A stretch of DNA of 48,959 bases from Trabulsiella odontotermitis (GCF_001297775.1 NZ_LIFX01000017.1:1-48959); one strand, 5' to 3'. Shown: positions 37,055-48,882, numbered from the stretch's first letter. Notes: a model not told the origin generated them from the letters alone. Numbers and translations are program-made.

Positions 37055-38240
37055 AACGATCAGGCGTAACGCTGTTTTTCTCCTTCGCAAAGGCGATCCT
37101 GCCCCACACCGCGAGCAGCGCATAGAGCGCCATCGGCAGCAGAAAGCTCAGATGAAGGCTGACGTTATCAATGATCACCGCCTGCAACCAGGGAATGATC
37201 GCCCCGCCAATGCCTGCCATGACCATCGCGGCCGCCAGCAGGTTTGCCTGTTGCGGATACTGACTGAGGGTGTGACCAAAAATAATCGGATACATCACCG
37301 AGTTGCCGAGGCCGGTGAGTAGTAACAGCCACCCGCCAGCGGCATTGTTGAGCCCTGTCGCCAGCGCAACCAGCAGCACGCCCAGCAGGGTTGCGGTTCG
37401 AAACACGGCAGCATTATGGGCGTTGCTGGCAAACAGACCAAACAGCAGTCGCCCGACCAGCGCGCCGCCCCAGTAGAGTGAGACCAGCGACATGGCGGTT
37501 TCCGGCGACCAGCCAGCGGAGAGGGTCAGATACTGGACGAGACTCGTCGCGATCGCCACCTCTACGCCGACGTAAACAAAAATCGCGGCGATACTCAGCA
37601 ACGGCTGTGGTTGCTGGCGCAGGCTGGAAAAACGCAGCGCCGCCAGCGGCGGGCGAGGCACATCCGGCAGGCGAATGATGACGCTGCCGATGAGCAACGC
37701 GATCGAGGCCAGCGCCAGCATGAACCATAATCCGCTGACCGGCTCCTGATGAAGATAAGGGTCTGCGGGATACAGCTTCAACAGCAATGCCAGAAACACC
37801 GGCGCCAGCGTGGTGCCCAGCGAATTGACCGCTGAGGCGAGGCTCAGGTTACTCACCCGCCGGTCAGCCGGGCTAAGCAGCGACAGGTACGGGTTAGCGA
37901 CCACCTGCATGGCGGCCACGCCTGTGGCGACAATGAACATTCCTGGCAGCGATCCATAAAAGGTATTCATGCTGATCGCCGCCGCGAGCAACAGGCAGCC
38001 AGCGGTGCTCAACAGTAATGAAAATTGCAGTACGCGCCGATAGCCCCAGTGAGCAATCAGCACAGAGCAGGGCAGGCAACTGATAAACGGGGCGATATAA
38101 AACAGGACGGTGATGAGCATCGCCTGCTGCCAGCTAATCTGGAAGTAATGATAAAAGAAAAGGATGATGGTGCTGTTAATGGCGGTAATATTCCCCCATA
38201 AGAAAAACGCCATCGCCAGTAAAGACAAATTCCTTTTCAT
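37041..38240 (-). CDS. MFS sugar transporter, FucP-like
   Basis: Major facilitator protein of 399 residues with about 12 membrane segments. It starts MKRNLSLLAMAFFLWGNITA and contains GVAAMQVVANPYLSLLSP. The ANPYL and WG features resemble the fucose permease FucP group of proton symporters. I begin at ATG 38240, since the longer frame adds a charged, non-homologous leader; the ribosome site is weak. It is divergent from the RpiR-type regulator, with an 88-base shared promoter region. The substrate is unknown and may be the same sugar as the neighbouring PTS or its product. Confidence 0.8.
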   Translation of the reverse strand: MKRNLSLLAMAFFLWGNITAINSTIILFFYHYFQISWQQAMLITVLFYIAPFISCLPCSVLIAHWGYRRVLQFSLLLSTAGCLLLAAAISMNTFYGSLPGMFIVATGVAAMQVVANPYLSLLSPADRRVSNLSLASAVNSLGTTLAPVFLALLLKLYPADPYLHQEPVSGLWFMLALASIALLIGSVIIRLPDVPRPPLAALRFSSLRQQPQPLLSIAAIFVYVGVEVAIATSLVQYLTLSAGWSPETAMSLVSLYWGGALVGRLLFGLFASNAHNAAVFRTATLLGVLLVALATGLNNAAGGWLLLLTGLGNSVMYPIIFGHTLSQYPQQANLLAAAMVMAGIGGAIIPWLQAVIIDNVSLHLSFLLPMALYALLAVWGRIAFAKEKNSVTPDRCPLP

Positions 38241-38328
38241 GGCATTATTATTCCGGAAAAGTGAAAGAATACACATACTGAAATCCACATGTCTGTTACA
38301 GTCCTTTTTCATTATTCGGGGGGGGTGC

Positions 38329-39069
38329 ATGGAACTGGAAAATATTTTTCGCGATGTGAAACTAAGCAAAACTGAAATAACCGTTTTGCGGACCATTCAG
38401 AACGATCCGGAACAATGTATTCGTGACGGAATTCGTGCCGTCGCGGAGCGCTGTTACAGTAATCCTTCCTCACTGGTGCGTCTGGCGAAAAAACTGAAAT
38501 TCAGCGGCTGGCTGGAGCTGGTCTATTTCATTAAGTTTAATATTACGATGCCCAAACTGGACGTCACCAATGACGTTGATTTCATGAAGATTCAGCCCGC
38601 AGAACAACTGACCCCGCTGCTCAGTGGATTACAGCATCATCGCATTCTGATCCACGGCAGCGGGTTTTCACAGCTTATTGCACAGTATATTTATAATAAG
38701 TTCCTGGTGATTGGCGTTAATGCCAGTCTGGCGTTATGGCCGGACTATGAAATACTCGAACAAAAAACGGCAACGAAATTTGATGCGATCTGGATTGTGT
38801 CTAAATCTGGCCGTAGCAGCTCGGCGTTAAATTGGGTTAAGGCACTGGAAGGCAAAGACATCGATCTCATTTGCTTTACCGGTGATTATAAAAGCCCGTT
38901 AGCCCAGGCGGCAGATACCTCCTTTATTATTCACGACCCGCAAAAATACGATGACGATATTTACTGGAGCAACCCCTTCTTCGGTTACTGCATTTTAGGT
39001 TTTGAGCATTTGCTGAAACTGTGGTTCAGGCAGACCGCGTCGGGGGCATCTGCTGATACCCCCGAATAA
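38329..39069 (+). CDS. MurR/RpiR-family transcriptional regulator
   Basis: Regulator of 246 residues. The N-terminal RpiR helix-turn-helix (ELENIFRDVKLSKTEITVLR; RAVAERCYSNPSSLVRLAKK) is followed by a SIS sugar-phosphate-binding domain (HGSGFSQLIAQYI, IVSKSGRSSSALN, LICFTGDYKSPLAQ). The ATG at 38329 follows a run of eight G. The gene lies between the FucP-like transporter and the convergent glycosidase/PTS operon and probably controls both through a phosphorylated sugar. Confidence 0.85.
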   Translation: MELENIFRDVKLSKTEITVLRTIQNDPEQCIRDGIRAVAERCYSNPSSLVRLAKKLKFSGWLELVYFIKFNITMPKLDVTNDVDFMKIQPAEQLTPLLSGLQHHRILIHGSGFSQLIAQYIYNKFLVIGVNASLALWPDYEILEQKTATKFDAIWIVSKSGRSSSALNWVKALEGKDIDLICFTGDYKSPLAQAADTSFIIHDPQKYDDDIYWSNPFFGYCILGFEHLLKLWFRQTASGASADTPE

Positions 39070-39073
39070 ACCC

Positions 39074-40450
39074 TTACCAGTCTTTGCAGTGCGTGTCGTC
39101 GAGATACGCCGTGACCAGTTTTTGCGCCAGTGACCATGAGCCCACCAACGGATGCGCCATTAACGCGCGCACCGCCAGCGTGCGGTCGCGGTTAAGAATT
39201 GCCGCCACCGCCAGACGTTCGTACTCTTTGACGCAGGAAATCATGTTCTTCTGCGCCGTCGGGACGTGCTTCGGCGTGACGGGGTTCAGGCCCGTCCGGC
39301 TGAGATCGCAACTGATTTCAATCACGTCGTCCGGTTGCAGGAAATCCAGCGTACCGTTGTTGGCAAGCGAAACCACAATACGTTTCGTGGTGTTGCTGTT
39401 GACCGCCTCGAGAATATCGAGCGCCACGCCTGCGTAACCGCCGGTATCTGGCTCTTCAATAAACTGCTGCAGCGTCAGCGGTTCGCGGGTGTTGAATTTC
39501 TCCTGATGCGACTCGCTCTGCATGTAGCTGTTTTCACGGCGCAGATAGTGTTTCATCCAGATATCAAACGCCGCTTCCGGGTTTTCCCGTACGTTGACGC
39601 CTGCCAGCTCCTGGCGCATATCCTGGTTGATGCTGGCGATCTGCTCGCCACGCGTTTCCGGCGCGTCCTGAATTGCTTTCAGCGCCACTTCCCGATAGTA
39701 GTAGTAATAGAGATATTCATTCAGCAACTGTTTGTCGCACAGCTGGACCAGTTCCGGCGAGAAATACTGCATGGCAGTTTTAAGGTACAGCTCAGGATTG
39801 TTGATTAACTTCTCGGTGACGTCTTCGCCCCGCACGGTGAAATGGGTAAACCACGAGAAATGGTTCAGCCCGTAGCACTCGACTTTCAGATCCTGCGGGT
39901 TGCAGCCCAGAATCGACGGCAGCTCGCGAATGAGTTCCGACGGCGCATCGCAGATCCCGTACACCCGGCGTTTAAAGCCAGATTTGATAATCGCCTCCGT
40001 CACCAGCCCTGACGGGTTGGTGAAGTTGAACAGAATGGCATCTTTGGCAGCATGTTCTTCAATCAACCGGCAGTAGTCCAGAATGGCCGGAATGGAGCGC
40101 ATCGCCATGGCAAAACCGCCCGCGCCGGTGGTTTCCTGACCCAGCGTGTTGTGTTCAAGGGCGATGCGTTCATCACGGATGCGGCTTGCGTCGCCACCAA
40201 CGCGCAGCGTGGTAATCACGTAATTGGCGCTTTTCAGCGCCGCAACGGGATCGGTCGTCAGGGAAAAATGGATATCCGGACGAATGGTATTAAATACATA
40301 GCGCGCGATTTCACCGAATAGCGTCAGATTTTCCGCAGAACTGTCGAGAAAAACCACCTCCTGTAAGCCGATGCGATGCGCATTGTACGCCAGCGATTTC
40401 GCCAGGAATGCTGAACGGACACCGCCGCCACCTATTACGGTTAATTTCAT
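39074..40450 (-). CDS. Family-4 6-phospho-glycosidase (alpha-type motif)
   Basis: NAD- and Mn-dependent GH4 enzyme of 458 residues that hydrolyses phosphorylated disaccharides delivered by the PTS. The Rossmann motif is at the start (KLTVIGGGGVRSAFLAKSL). Metal and catalytic regions follow: LGQETTGAGGFAMAMRSIP, NFTNPSGLVTEA, GICDAPSE and GLNHFSWF. In this family CD-x-P typically marks 6-phospho-alpha-glucosidases and CNxP the beta-type, so CDAP suggests alpha. It starts 13 bases after the EIICB stop with GGGAGACG as ribosome site. The pairing resembles AglA-AglB of Klebsiella. Confidence 0.85.
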   Translation of the reverse strand: MKLTVIGGGGVRSAFLAKSLAYNAHRIGLQEVVFLDSSAENLTLFGEIARYVFNTIRPDIHFSLTTDPVAALKSANYVITTLRVGGDASRIRDERIALEHNTLGQETTGAGGFAMAMRSIPAILDYCRLIEEHAAKDAILFNFTNPSGLVTEAIIKSGFKRRVYGICDAPSELIRELPSILGCNPQDLKVECYGLNHFSWFTHFTVRGEDVTEKLINNPELYLKTAMQYFSPELVQLCDKQLLNEYLYYYYYREVALKAIQDAPETRGEQIASINQDMRQELAGVNVRENPEAAFDIWMKHYLRRENSYMQSESHQEKFNTREPLTLQQFIEEPDTGGYAGVALDILEAVNSNTTKRIVVSLANNGTLDFLQPDDVIEISCDLSRTGLNPVTPKHVPTAQKNMISCVKEYERLAVAAILNRDRTLAVRALMAHPLVGSWSLAQKLVTAYLDDTHCKDW

Positions 40451-40462
40451 AACGTCTCCCAC

Positions 40463-42034
40463 TTAATTATTTGCCAGCCAGGTGTCAACGCTGGAGCGAA
40501 CTTGCCCAACCCTGACGCCATAAATAACTTGTACTTCATTTCGGTTATGCACCACGCCATTGGCGCCGGTACTTTTCAAAACGGCATCGTCAACAATATC
40601 GGGGTTATGTACCGCCACCCGTAAGCGGGTAAAACAGTTGTCGATGGAAATAATATTTTCTTTACCGCCCAGCCCACGAATAATTTCATCGGTGGTGGTA
40701 TTACTGGTTTGCGCATTCTGTTTAATTTTCTGCCGGTAATCTTCTTTGCTGTATAACTTCACGTCGTCATCATCTTCACGACCTGGCGTTTTCAGTTTCA
40801 GTTTGACGACCAGGGTGCGGAAAATAAGGTAATACGCTGCGAACTGACCAACGCCAATCACCACATACATCGGCCAACGGGTTAAGGCGACCGGCAGCGG
40901 CAGGTTATAGATCAGGAATTCAATTAAGCCCGACGCACCCCAGGGGCGAACGGTGAAGATATCGCAAATCGCCTGTGACGCCGCGGTCAGTGTCGCGTGG
41001 ATTACCCACAGTAGCGGCGAAATAAACAGGAATGTGAACTCAATCGGCTCCGTGATCCCGGTCAGCATCGAGGTAATGATGGCAGGCAAAAGAATCGCCT
41101 TCGCCAGCACCTTTTTCTCCGGTTTCGCGGTGTGATAGAACGCCAGCGCCGCACCGGCCAGACCGAAGATGGTGGTCATGCCCTGTTGCGAGAAGCGCAG
41201 CGCTTCGTTCATCACCGGCGTCAGATCCGGGTGACGCATGTAGGCGAGGAAAATCGCCTGCGTCCCGGAGACCGTTTGCCCGTCAACGCTCAGCGTGCCG
41301 CCAATCTGCGTGAGCTGGAACGGCGACCAGACGAAATGGTGCAACCCGGTGGGGATGAGGAATTTTTCGAAGAAGCCGTAGACGAACACTCCCGCCACGC
41401 CCGCGTTTTTCATAAAGCCGGTCAGCGCAGCAATACCGTGAGTGATGAACGGCCAGATCCAGGTAAAAGCCATGGCGTAGAGGATGATCACCGGGGTCAT
41501 GGCAATCAGCGTCAGTTTCGCGCCGCCATACATGGACAGCGCGCCGGGCAATTCAATACCGGTGACTTTGTTATGCACCCAGGCAATGGTGCAGCCAAGA
41601 ATAATACCGAGGAACACGCCCATATCGACGACCACAAATCCCAGAATTTGTGTTTGCCCGGTACCGTAATATTCGCCGTTAATTTTTTCGGCGATACCGT
41701 TGGTATATTCCAGCCAGGAGTGGTTAGCGCCGAGGAACATAATAAAACACATCACCGCAACCAGTGCGACTTCTGTTTTTTTATCCTTTGCTAAACCGTA
41801 ACTAATCCCCACGCAAAACAATAATCCTAAATTACCAAATAACGGCCAGAACGTGTCCCCCAACAGCTGGCCGATTTGATGTAAAAAATTCGTTTCTGAA
41901 ATGAGCGTCGGGTTCGTTAATATCGAACTCAATGCCAGAATTAAACCAATAACAGGTAAAAACAAGACTGCGCCGATCATGGCTCTGGAGAATTTTTGCA
42001 TGTTCTCCAGAATACGTTGACGTATCCCAGACAT
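40463..42034 (-). CDS. PTS EIICB, alpha-glucoside (MalX/GlvC/AglA) type
   Basis: Membrane permease of 523 residues that transports and phosphorylates a glucoside. The EIIC part (about 1-410) is hydrophobic, with GLHHFVWSPFQLTQIGG and the GITEPIEFTFLF signature. The EIIB domain (about 435-523) has the phosphocysteine in IISIDNCFTRLRVAVHN. No EIIA domain is present, so it likely borrows glucose EIIA (Crr). It forms an operon with the GH4 gene downstream. Confidence 0.88.
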   Translation of the reverse strand: MSGIRQRILENMQKFSRAMIGAVLFLPVIGLILALSSILTNPTLISETNFLHQIGQLLGDTFWPLFGNLGLLFCVGISYGLAKDKKTEVALVAVMCFIMFLGANHSWLEYTNGIAEKINGEYYGTGQTQILGFVVVDMGVFLGIILGCTIAWVHNKVTGIELPGALSMYGGAKLTLIAMTPVIILYAMAFTWIWPFITHGIAALTGFMKNAGVAGVFVYGFFEKFLIPTGLHHFVWSPFQLTQIGGTLSVDGQTVSGTQAIFLAYMRHPDLTPVMNEALRFSQQGMTTIFGLAGAALAFYHTAKPEKKVLAKAILLPAIITSMLTGITEPIEFTFLFISPLLWVIHATLTAASQAICDIFTVRPWGASGLIEFLIYNLPLPVALTRWPMYVVIGVGQFAAYYLIFRTLVVKLKLKTPGREDDDDVKLYSKEDYRQKIKQNAQTSNTTTDEIIRGLGGKENIISIDNCFTRLRVAVHNPDIVDDAVLKSTGANGVVHNRNEVQVIYGVRVGQVRSSVDTWLANN

Positions 42035-42120
42035 AGTAGTTGTACCTTTTTTAAAGGGAATTTTTATTTATTGAATGCTTTTCCAGTAAAGGAGTTATAT
42101 CAACTACACCGGCGAACCGG

Positions 42121-42169
42121 AACCTGTTGCGAGAAATAGGTACAAACAGTCACAAAATGCGAACAGGTT
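42121..42169. promoter_or_regulatory. AACCTGTT / AACAGGTT inverted repeat upstream of the PTS operon
   Basis: Eight-base arms at 42121-42128 and 42162-42169 lie about 90-135 bases before the EIICB start, in the only gap that can hold its promoter. This is a candidate site for the RpiR-type regulator. It is inferred from position and symmetry only. Confidence 0.35.
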
Positions 42170-42184
42170 TCATGGGAAAGAGAT

Positions 42185-42206
42185 GCCCCTGACTCGCGTC
42201 AGGGGC
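42185..42206 (-). terminator. yicH terminator
   Basis: gcccctgac (42185-42193) pairs with gtcaggggc (42198-42206) around a tcgc loop. It lies just beyond the yicH stop; read leftward it is followed by ATCTCTTT. Confidence 0.7.
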
Positions 42207-42212
42207 GGGAGA

Positions 42213-43931
42213 TTATGGTGCGGCGGGTGTTTCAGGCGCAGGCTGAGGCGCTGCGGTGGCGACTTCACCGCCGTGCATCGTCTGGCTGACTTTCTGGTGG
42301 CTCATGTTCTCTGCGCTAAGCTGACCGCTGACGGTGGGTTTCAGCGGTGCGGTGGCCTGCACGCTGCCACTGGCGGTGAGCTGGAGATTGCCGTCGCCAG
42401 TGATCGGCAGCGCAGGCCAACCCCACGGTTGCAATACATTCAGCGGCACACCGCGTCCGTTCAGGCTCACGTTGACCTGCCGTTGCGGGAGTTGAGAAAC
42501 CGTCGCCGTCGCTTCCAGAATGCCTTTTTCGGTAAACGCGCTCAGTTCGCTGATATTGACCGTCGACGCGTTGGCCGTCAGCGTCATCGACGGACGCCGC
42601 ACATCAACGCGATTAAACGTCGCCAGCGCGCCGTTCAGCGTGGCGTTACCGTTCCACACGCCCCACTGGCGATCTTTCAGCAGTTGCAGGTTGTTGCCAT
42701 AACCGTCCAGCGAAGTGATCTGCCACGGGAAGGCGGGATCGATGTCGATCACCAGGTTGCGGCTGGCGCTCACTTTTTTCAGCGTCAGATTGCTCAGCCA
42801 GGTCGGCATGGGTTCCATCCACAGCTGTTTCCAGTTTTTCGGTAACGTATATTCCAGACCGGCAATGGCGATATCGTCCAGCACCAGCCCGTTATCGCTG
42901 CGCTGCCAGTTGCCGGAGGTGCGCAACAGACCACCTTCCCAGCGGGACGTGAACTGGCGGATGGCGATACCCTGCGGAGAAAATTCGCCGTTCAGGATAG
43001 GATCGAAAAGATGGATGCTGCCCCAGATAAACTCGCTGGCGTTCATCGACAGGTTACCGTCCTGGCTCTGCCAGTCGCCGTTGCTGAGCGTCAGGTTGCG
43101 CAAACTCATGTCCAGATCAGTCACCGCCCAGTCCGGTCCCTGCAGACGCGCGTCGGTCACGTCGATGCGACCGATTTGCAGCGACGGCACCGTGGCGAGC
43201 GGCGCGAAAAAGTCAGCCAGCGATTTGTCGCTTTGCAGACGGATTTCGTCCAGCCGCAGGTTATCAATCACCCAACTGCCGTCCGCTTCGCGACGCGCTT
43301 TACCGGTCAGCGACCCGCGCGCCATATCGGCACCGAGGGTATCAAGCGTGACAACACCATTGTCGATAGAGCCCTGAATCAATACGTTGCTGACGGGAAC
43401 GCCGTTGAGCGTCATTGATCCGGCACTCATCTGAATCGCCGTTTTCTTGCCTAACACGTTACCCGCTTCCGGCAGCCACGGACTGACGCCACCGGTGACG
43501 CGCTGGGCGCTCAGGACCCAGTCCGTTTGCGGACTGTTAAATGCCATATTGCTGAGTTGCAGGCGGTCAGCCTCGAAGGGAAGCGGCGCCGTGGATGGCG
43601 AGAGATTCAGCGTGCCGTCCTGTAACAGAATGGTGTCGGCGTGCAGCGGGTCGGTGAGCTGACGGCTGCTGAGACCGATGTCCACCGTTCTGGCGACCAG
43701 CGTTGCCGGTTTGCCGTCGCGACCGAAAGTGACGTTTTTCAGCAAGATATGGGCAGGCGACGAGAAACGATGATCGATCGCGTCGAAAGCGAGGTGATAG
43801 CGGGTGTGATCAGTGATCCAGCCACTGACCCGTCGCGCGCCCCACTGCGTCTGGAGCAGAAAATAGAAGGCGATGATCACCACCAGGAGGGCGATCAGCA
43901 GCCAGAGAACCAGCTTCCCGATAAATTTCAT
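42213..43931 (-). CDS. yicH: YicH: AsmA-family inner-membrane-anchored protein
   Basis: AsmA-family protein of 572 residues, one of the enterobacterial TamB/YhdP-like bridge candidates thought to assist lipid transport between membranes. One N-terminal membrane anchor (KLVLWLLIALLVVIIAFYFL) is followed by a long periplasmic beta-rich domain, and the C-terminal tail is Ala/Pro-rich (APQPAPETPAAP). ATG 43931 (MKFIGKLVLW) gives the normal length; the longer frame is unlikely. Order yicH-xanP-gltS is the native E. coli order. Confidence 0.92.
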   Translation of the reverse strand: MKFIGKLVLWLLIALLVVIIAFYFLLQTQWGARRVSGWITDHTRYHLAFDAIDHRFSSPAHILLKNVTFGRDGKPATLVARTVDIGLSSRQLTDPLHADTILLQDGTLNLSPSTAPLPFEADRLQLSNMAFNSPQTDWVLSAQRVTGGVSPWLPEAGNVLGKKTAIQMSAGSMTLNGVPVSNVLIQGSIDNGVVTLDTLGADMARGSLTGKARREADGSWVIDNLRLDEIRLQSDKSLADFFAPLATVPSLQIGRIDVTDARLQGPDWAVTDLDMSLRNLTLSNGDWQSQDGNLSMNASEFIWGSIHLFDPILNGEFSPQGIAIRQFTSRWEGGLLRTSGNWQRSDNGLVLDDIAIAGLEYTLPKNWKQLWMEPMPTWLSNLTLKKVSASRNLVIDIDPAFPWQITSLDGYGNNLQLLKDRQWGVWNGNATLNGALATFNRVDVRRPSMTLTANASTVNISELSAFTEKGILEATATVSQLPQRQVNVSLNGRGVPLNVLQPWGWPALPITGDGNLQLTASGSVQATAPLKPTVSGQLSAENMSHQKVSQTMHGGEVATAAPQPAPETPAAP

Positions 43932-44015
43932 GGGCTTCCATCCTGAGAAGTGCAATAAGAGTGTTATGCACGAATTATGCGCAATGCTCAAGGAGGGAAT
44001 CGTGTATTTCGATGT

Positions 44016-44042
44016 CACGACAGCGGCCAGGCCGCTGTCGTG
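44016..44042. terminator. Stem-loop between xanP and yicH
   Basis: A perfect 12-base stem, cacgacagcggc (44016-44027) with gccgctgtcgtg (44031-44042), encloses a 3-base loop 7 bases after the xanP stop. No T-run follows, so it may be an mRNA-stabilising or partial terminator structure. Confidence 0.5.
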
Positions 44043-44048
44043 CGGGGA

Positions 44049-45440
44049 TTACGCTTTCTCTGGCGGGAAGACCAGATTCAGAACAATCGCGGTGATACCG
44101 CCAGCGGCGATACCGGAGGAGAGCAGATTTTTCAGCCAGTCCGGCGCAAACTGCAGGATTAGCGGCTGCTGAGAGACGCCCAGGCCCACGGCCAGCGACA
44201 GGGCGATAATCAGGATCGCGCGGCGGTTAAGCGGTTCGCGGGAGACGATGCGCACACCGGAAGCGGCGATGGTGCCGAACATGACCAGCGTTGCGCCGCC
44301 CAGTACCGGCTCAGGAATGTGCTGCACGAAGCCGCTGACTGCCGGGAACAGACCGAGCAGGATCAACATCAGCGCCACGACGAAACCGACGTAGCGGCTG
44401 GCGACGCCGGTCAGCTGGATCACGCCGTTGTTCTGCCCGAAGCAGGAGTTCGGGAAGGTGTTGAACACCGCAGAGACAAAAGAGTTCAGACCGTTCGCCA
44501 GCACGCCGCCTTTCAGGCGCTTCATATACACCGCCCCGGAAACGGGCTGCTCAGAAACGTCAGAGGTGGCGGTAATGTCGCCGATGGTTTCCAGCGAGGT
44601 GATCATAAAGACCAGCATCAGCGGCAGCAGCAGATTCCAGTCGATACCCAGACCGTAATAAAGCGGCGTTGGCACCATAATCAGATCGTTGTTGGTCGGC
44701 GCGGTATTCGCGGGCAGCATGTCTAACGCCCACGCCGCCAGATACCCCGCCGCCATGGCGATGACTAGCGACGCAATACGCAGATACGGGTTGCGCTGGC
44801 GGTTGAGGATAATGATCAGCACCAGCACGATCCCGGCCAGCAGCAGGTTTTTCGGCGCACCAAAAGTGTGGTCACTCATCGCCGCGTAACCGCCGCCAAT
44901 GGAAGTCAGGCCAACCTGAATCAGCGACAGACCGATAATCATCACCACCACGCCTGAGACCAGCGGCGTAATGATGCGGCGCGCCAGATGCAGTACGCGG
45001 GACAGCACCATTTCGGTACAACTGGCGAGCATCAGCGTGCCGAACAGCGCCGCCATCATGGTCGGGACATCGGCACCGCCGGTTTTTAACGCCGTACCAC
45101 CCATGATCAGCGGCGCGACAAAGTTGAAGCTGGTTCCCTGAATAGAGAGCAACCCGGAACCCACCGGACCCCAGGCCTTAATCTGAATGATGGATGCCAC
45201 ACCGGAAGCGAACAGCGACATGCTGATAATGTGCTGCGTATCTTCAGCCGGTAATCCCAGCGCCTGGCAGATCAACAACGCCGGGGTAATCACCGCCACA
45301 AACATCGCCAGCAGATGCTGGAACGCGGCGAACAGGGTTTGCGGCAGGGGCGGGCGATCTTCGAGGCGATAGATTAATTCGCTGGGTTGAGTCTGCGCAA
45401 CCGGTTGCGCACTTTCTGACTCGAGGGTGTTAACAGACAT
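44049..45440 (-). CDS. xanP: XanP: xanthine:proton symporter, NCS2
   Basis: Nucleobase transporter of 463 residues, the same length as E. coli XanP, with about 14 membrane segments. Recognisable stretches are [31 protein letters not shown] and the NCS2 motif region [19 protein letters not shown], followed by [17 protein letters not shown]. It imports xanthine by proton symport. A near-perfect PurR-type operator lies 54 bases upstream. Confidence 0.94.
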   Translation of the reverse strand: MSVNTLESESAQPVAQTQPSELIYRLEDRPPLPQTLFAAFQHLLAMFVAVITPALLICQALGLPAEDTQHIISMSLFASGVASIIQIKAWGPVGSGLLSIQGTSFNFVAPLIMGGTALKTGGADVPTMMAALFGTLMLASCTEMVLSRVLHLARRIITPLVSGVVVMIIGLSLIQVGLTSIGGGYAAMSDHTFGAPKNLLLAGIVLVLIIILNRQRNPYLRIASLVIAMAAGYLAAWALDMLPANTAPTNNDLIMVPTPLYYGLGIDWNLLLPLMLVFMITSLETIGDITATSDVSEQPVSGAVYMKRLKGGVLANGLNSFVSAVFNTFPNSCFGQNNGVIQLTGVASRYVGFVVALMLILLGLFPAVSGFVQHIPEPVLGGATLVMFGTIAASGVRIVSREPLNRRAILIIALSLAVGLGVSQQPLILQFAPDWLKNLLSSGIAAGGITAIVLNLVFPPEKA

Positions 45441-45493
45441 CTAAGGCAGTCCCGTGGTGGAAAAGTGGGGATTTTATCGAACTGTGCGGCAAA

Positions 45494-45507
45494 AGCAAAC
45501 GTTTGCT
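45494..45507. promoter_or_regulatory. PurR-type operator upstream of xanP
   Basis: agcaaacgtttgct is a perfect 14-base palindrome that fits the PurR consensus (GCAAACGNTTNC core). It lies in the xanP-gltS divergent gap near xanP, suggesting purine repression of this purine transporter. The rest of the gap (45441-45724) is AT-rich, with the gltS ribosome site AAGGAG at its end. Confidence 0.7.
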
Positions 45508-45724
45508 GGCGTTGGCGAAATAATTTACGCAACCACGAAAAATTACCGTTTTATTTCACTAAAGGCAGTTTTTCCGCAGAAATAACCTGTCATGAACCAT
45601 TTTTCTGTAATTTTTGCCCACTTTTTGATTAAAATTCGGCTCCTGATTCCTCATGAAGAGATTAATCGGCACAGGAACACTACATCGCGTGTGAATGGAG
45701 CATGCGCTAATAAGGAGCTTTTCT

Positions 45725-46927
45725 ATGTTTCATCTCGATACCTTATCGACGCTCGTGGCCGCCACGCTGGTGCTGCTACTGGGGCGCAAACTGGTCCATA
45801 CGGTTCCCCTTTTCAAAAAATACACCATTCCCGAACCCGTCGCGGGCGGCCTGCTAACGGCGCTGGCGTTGCTGGTGCTGAAAAAAAGCATGGATATCGA
45901 AATTGATTTCGATATGAGCCTGAAAGACCCGCTGATGCTGGCGTTTTTCGCCACTATCGGCCTTAACGCCAACCTTGCCAGCCTGCGACTGGGTGGAAAA
46001 GTGCTCGGCACGTTTTTGATTGTCGTGGTCGGCCTGCTGCTGATGCAAAACGCGATTGGCATCGGGATGGCAAAAGTGCTGGGACTCGATCCGCTGATGG
46101 GGCTGCTGGCGGGGTCGATCACGCTTTCGGGCGGCCACGGCACCGGGGCGGCGTGGAGTAAACTGTTTGTGGAACGCTACGGCTTTGCGAATGCGACGGA
46201 AGTCGCGATGGCCTGTGCGACATTCGGCCTGGTGCTGGGTGGCCTGATTGGCGGCCCGGTGGCGCGTTATCTGGTTAAACACTCGTCGACACCGGATGGC
46301 ACGCCGGACGATCAGGAAGTTCCCACCGCGTTTGAGAAGCCGGATGTCGGGCGCATGATCACCTCGCTGGTGCTGATTGAAACCATCGCGCTGATTGCCA
46401 TCTGCCTGACTGTGGGTCGTGTGGTTGCGCAACTGCTGGCGGGCACCGCGTTTGAACTGCCGGTGTTTGTCTGTGTGCTGTTTATCGGCGTGATCCTGAG
46501 TAACGGTCTGGCGCTGCTGGGGTTTTATCGCGTGTTTGAGCGTGCGGTTTCCGTGCTGGGTAACGTCTCGCTGTCGTTGTTCCTGGCCATGGCGCTGATG
46601 AGCCTGAAACTATGGGAACTGGCATCGCTGGCGTTGCCAATGCTGGTGATTCTGGTGGTGCAGACGCTGGCGATGGCAATGTACGCGATGTTTGTCACCT
46701 GGCGCATGATGGGCAAAAACTACGATGCGGCAGTACTGGCGGCGGGGCACTGCGGATTTGGTCTCGGCGCAACGCCGACGGCGATTGCCAACATGCAGGC
46801 GATTACTGAACGTTTCGGCCCGTCACACATGGCTTTCCTCGTGGTGCCGATGGTGGGCGCGTTCTTTATTGATATCGTCAACGCGCTGGTGATCAAGCTG
46901 TACCTGATGCTGCCGATCTTCGGCTAA
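45725..46927 (+). CDS. gltS: GltS: sodium/glutamate symporter
   Basis: Inner-membrane sodium:glutamate symporter of 400 residues, as in E. coli (401). It starts MFHLDTLSTLVAATLVLLLG and has the two inverted-repeat pore loops with GSITLSGGHGTGAAW and AAGHCGFGLGATPTAIANMQ. ATG 45725 has AAGGAG eight bases upstream. It ends with tandem TAATAA stops, convergent with glpK. Confidence 0.95.
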   Translation: MFHLDTLSTLVAATLVLLLGRKLVHTVPLFKKYTIPEPVAGGLLTALALLVLKKSMDIEIDFDMSLKDPLMLAFFATIGLNANLASLRLGGKVLGTFLIVVVGLLLMQNAIGIGMAKVLGLDPLMGLLAGSITLSGGHGTGAAWSKLFVERYGFANATEVAMACATFGLVLGGLIGGPVARYLVKHSSTPDGTPDDQEVPTAFEKPDVGRMITSLVLIETIALIAICLTVGRVVAQLLAGTAFELPVFVCVLFIGVILSNGLALLGFYRVFERAVSVLGNVSLSLFLAMALMSLKLWELASLALPMLVILVVQTLAMAMYAMFVTWRMMGKNYDAAVLAAGHCGFGLGATPTAIANMQAITERFGPSHMAFLVVPMVGAFFIDIVNALVIKLYLMLPIFG

Positions 46928-46933
46928 TAAAAA

Positions 46934-46953
46934 AGCCGGGCGTCTGCCCGGCT
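46934..46953 (-). terminator. Intrinsic terminator between convergent gltS and glpK
   Basis: agccgggc (46934-46941) pairs with gcccggct (46946-46953). Read leftward it is followed by TTTTTTATTA, so it is a strong terminator for glpK. Read rightward the tail is tctctactg and it is weaker for gltS. Confidence 0.88.
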
Positions 46954-46973
46954 CTCTACTGCGGCTGATGAAT

Positions 46974-48882
<1,909 letters not shown>

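Noticed and set aside
42121-42169. CRP site (tttgtgactg...) upstream of the PTS operon
   Set aside because: Only one half matches the TGTGA consensus; the second half is absent.
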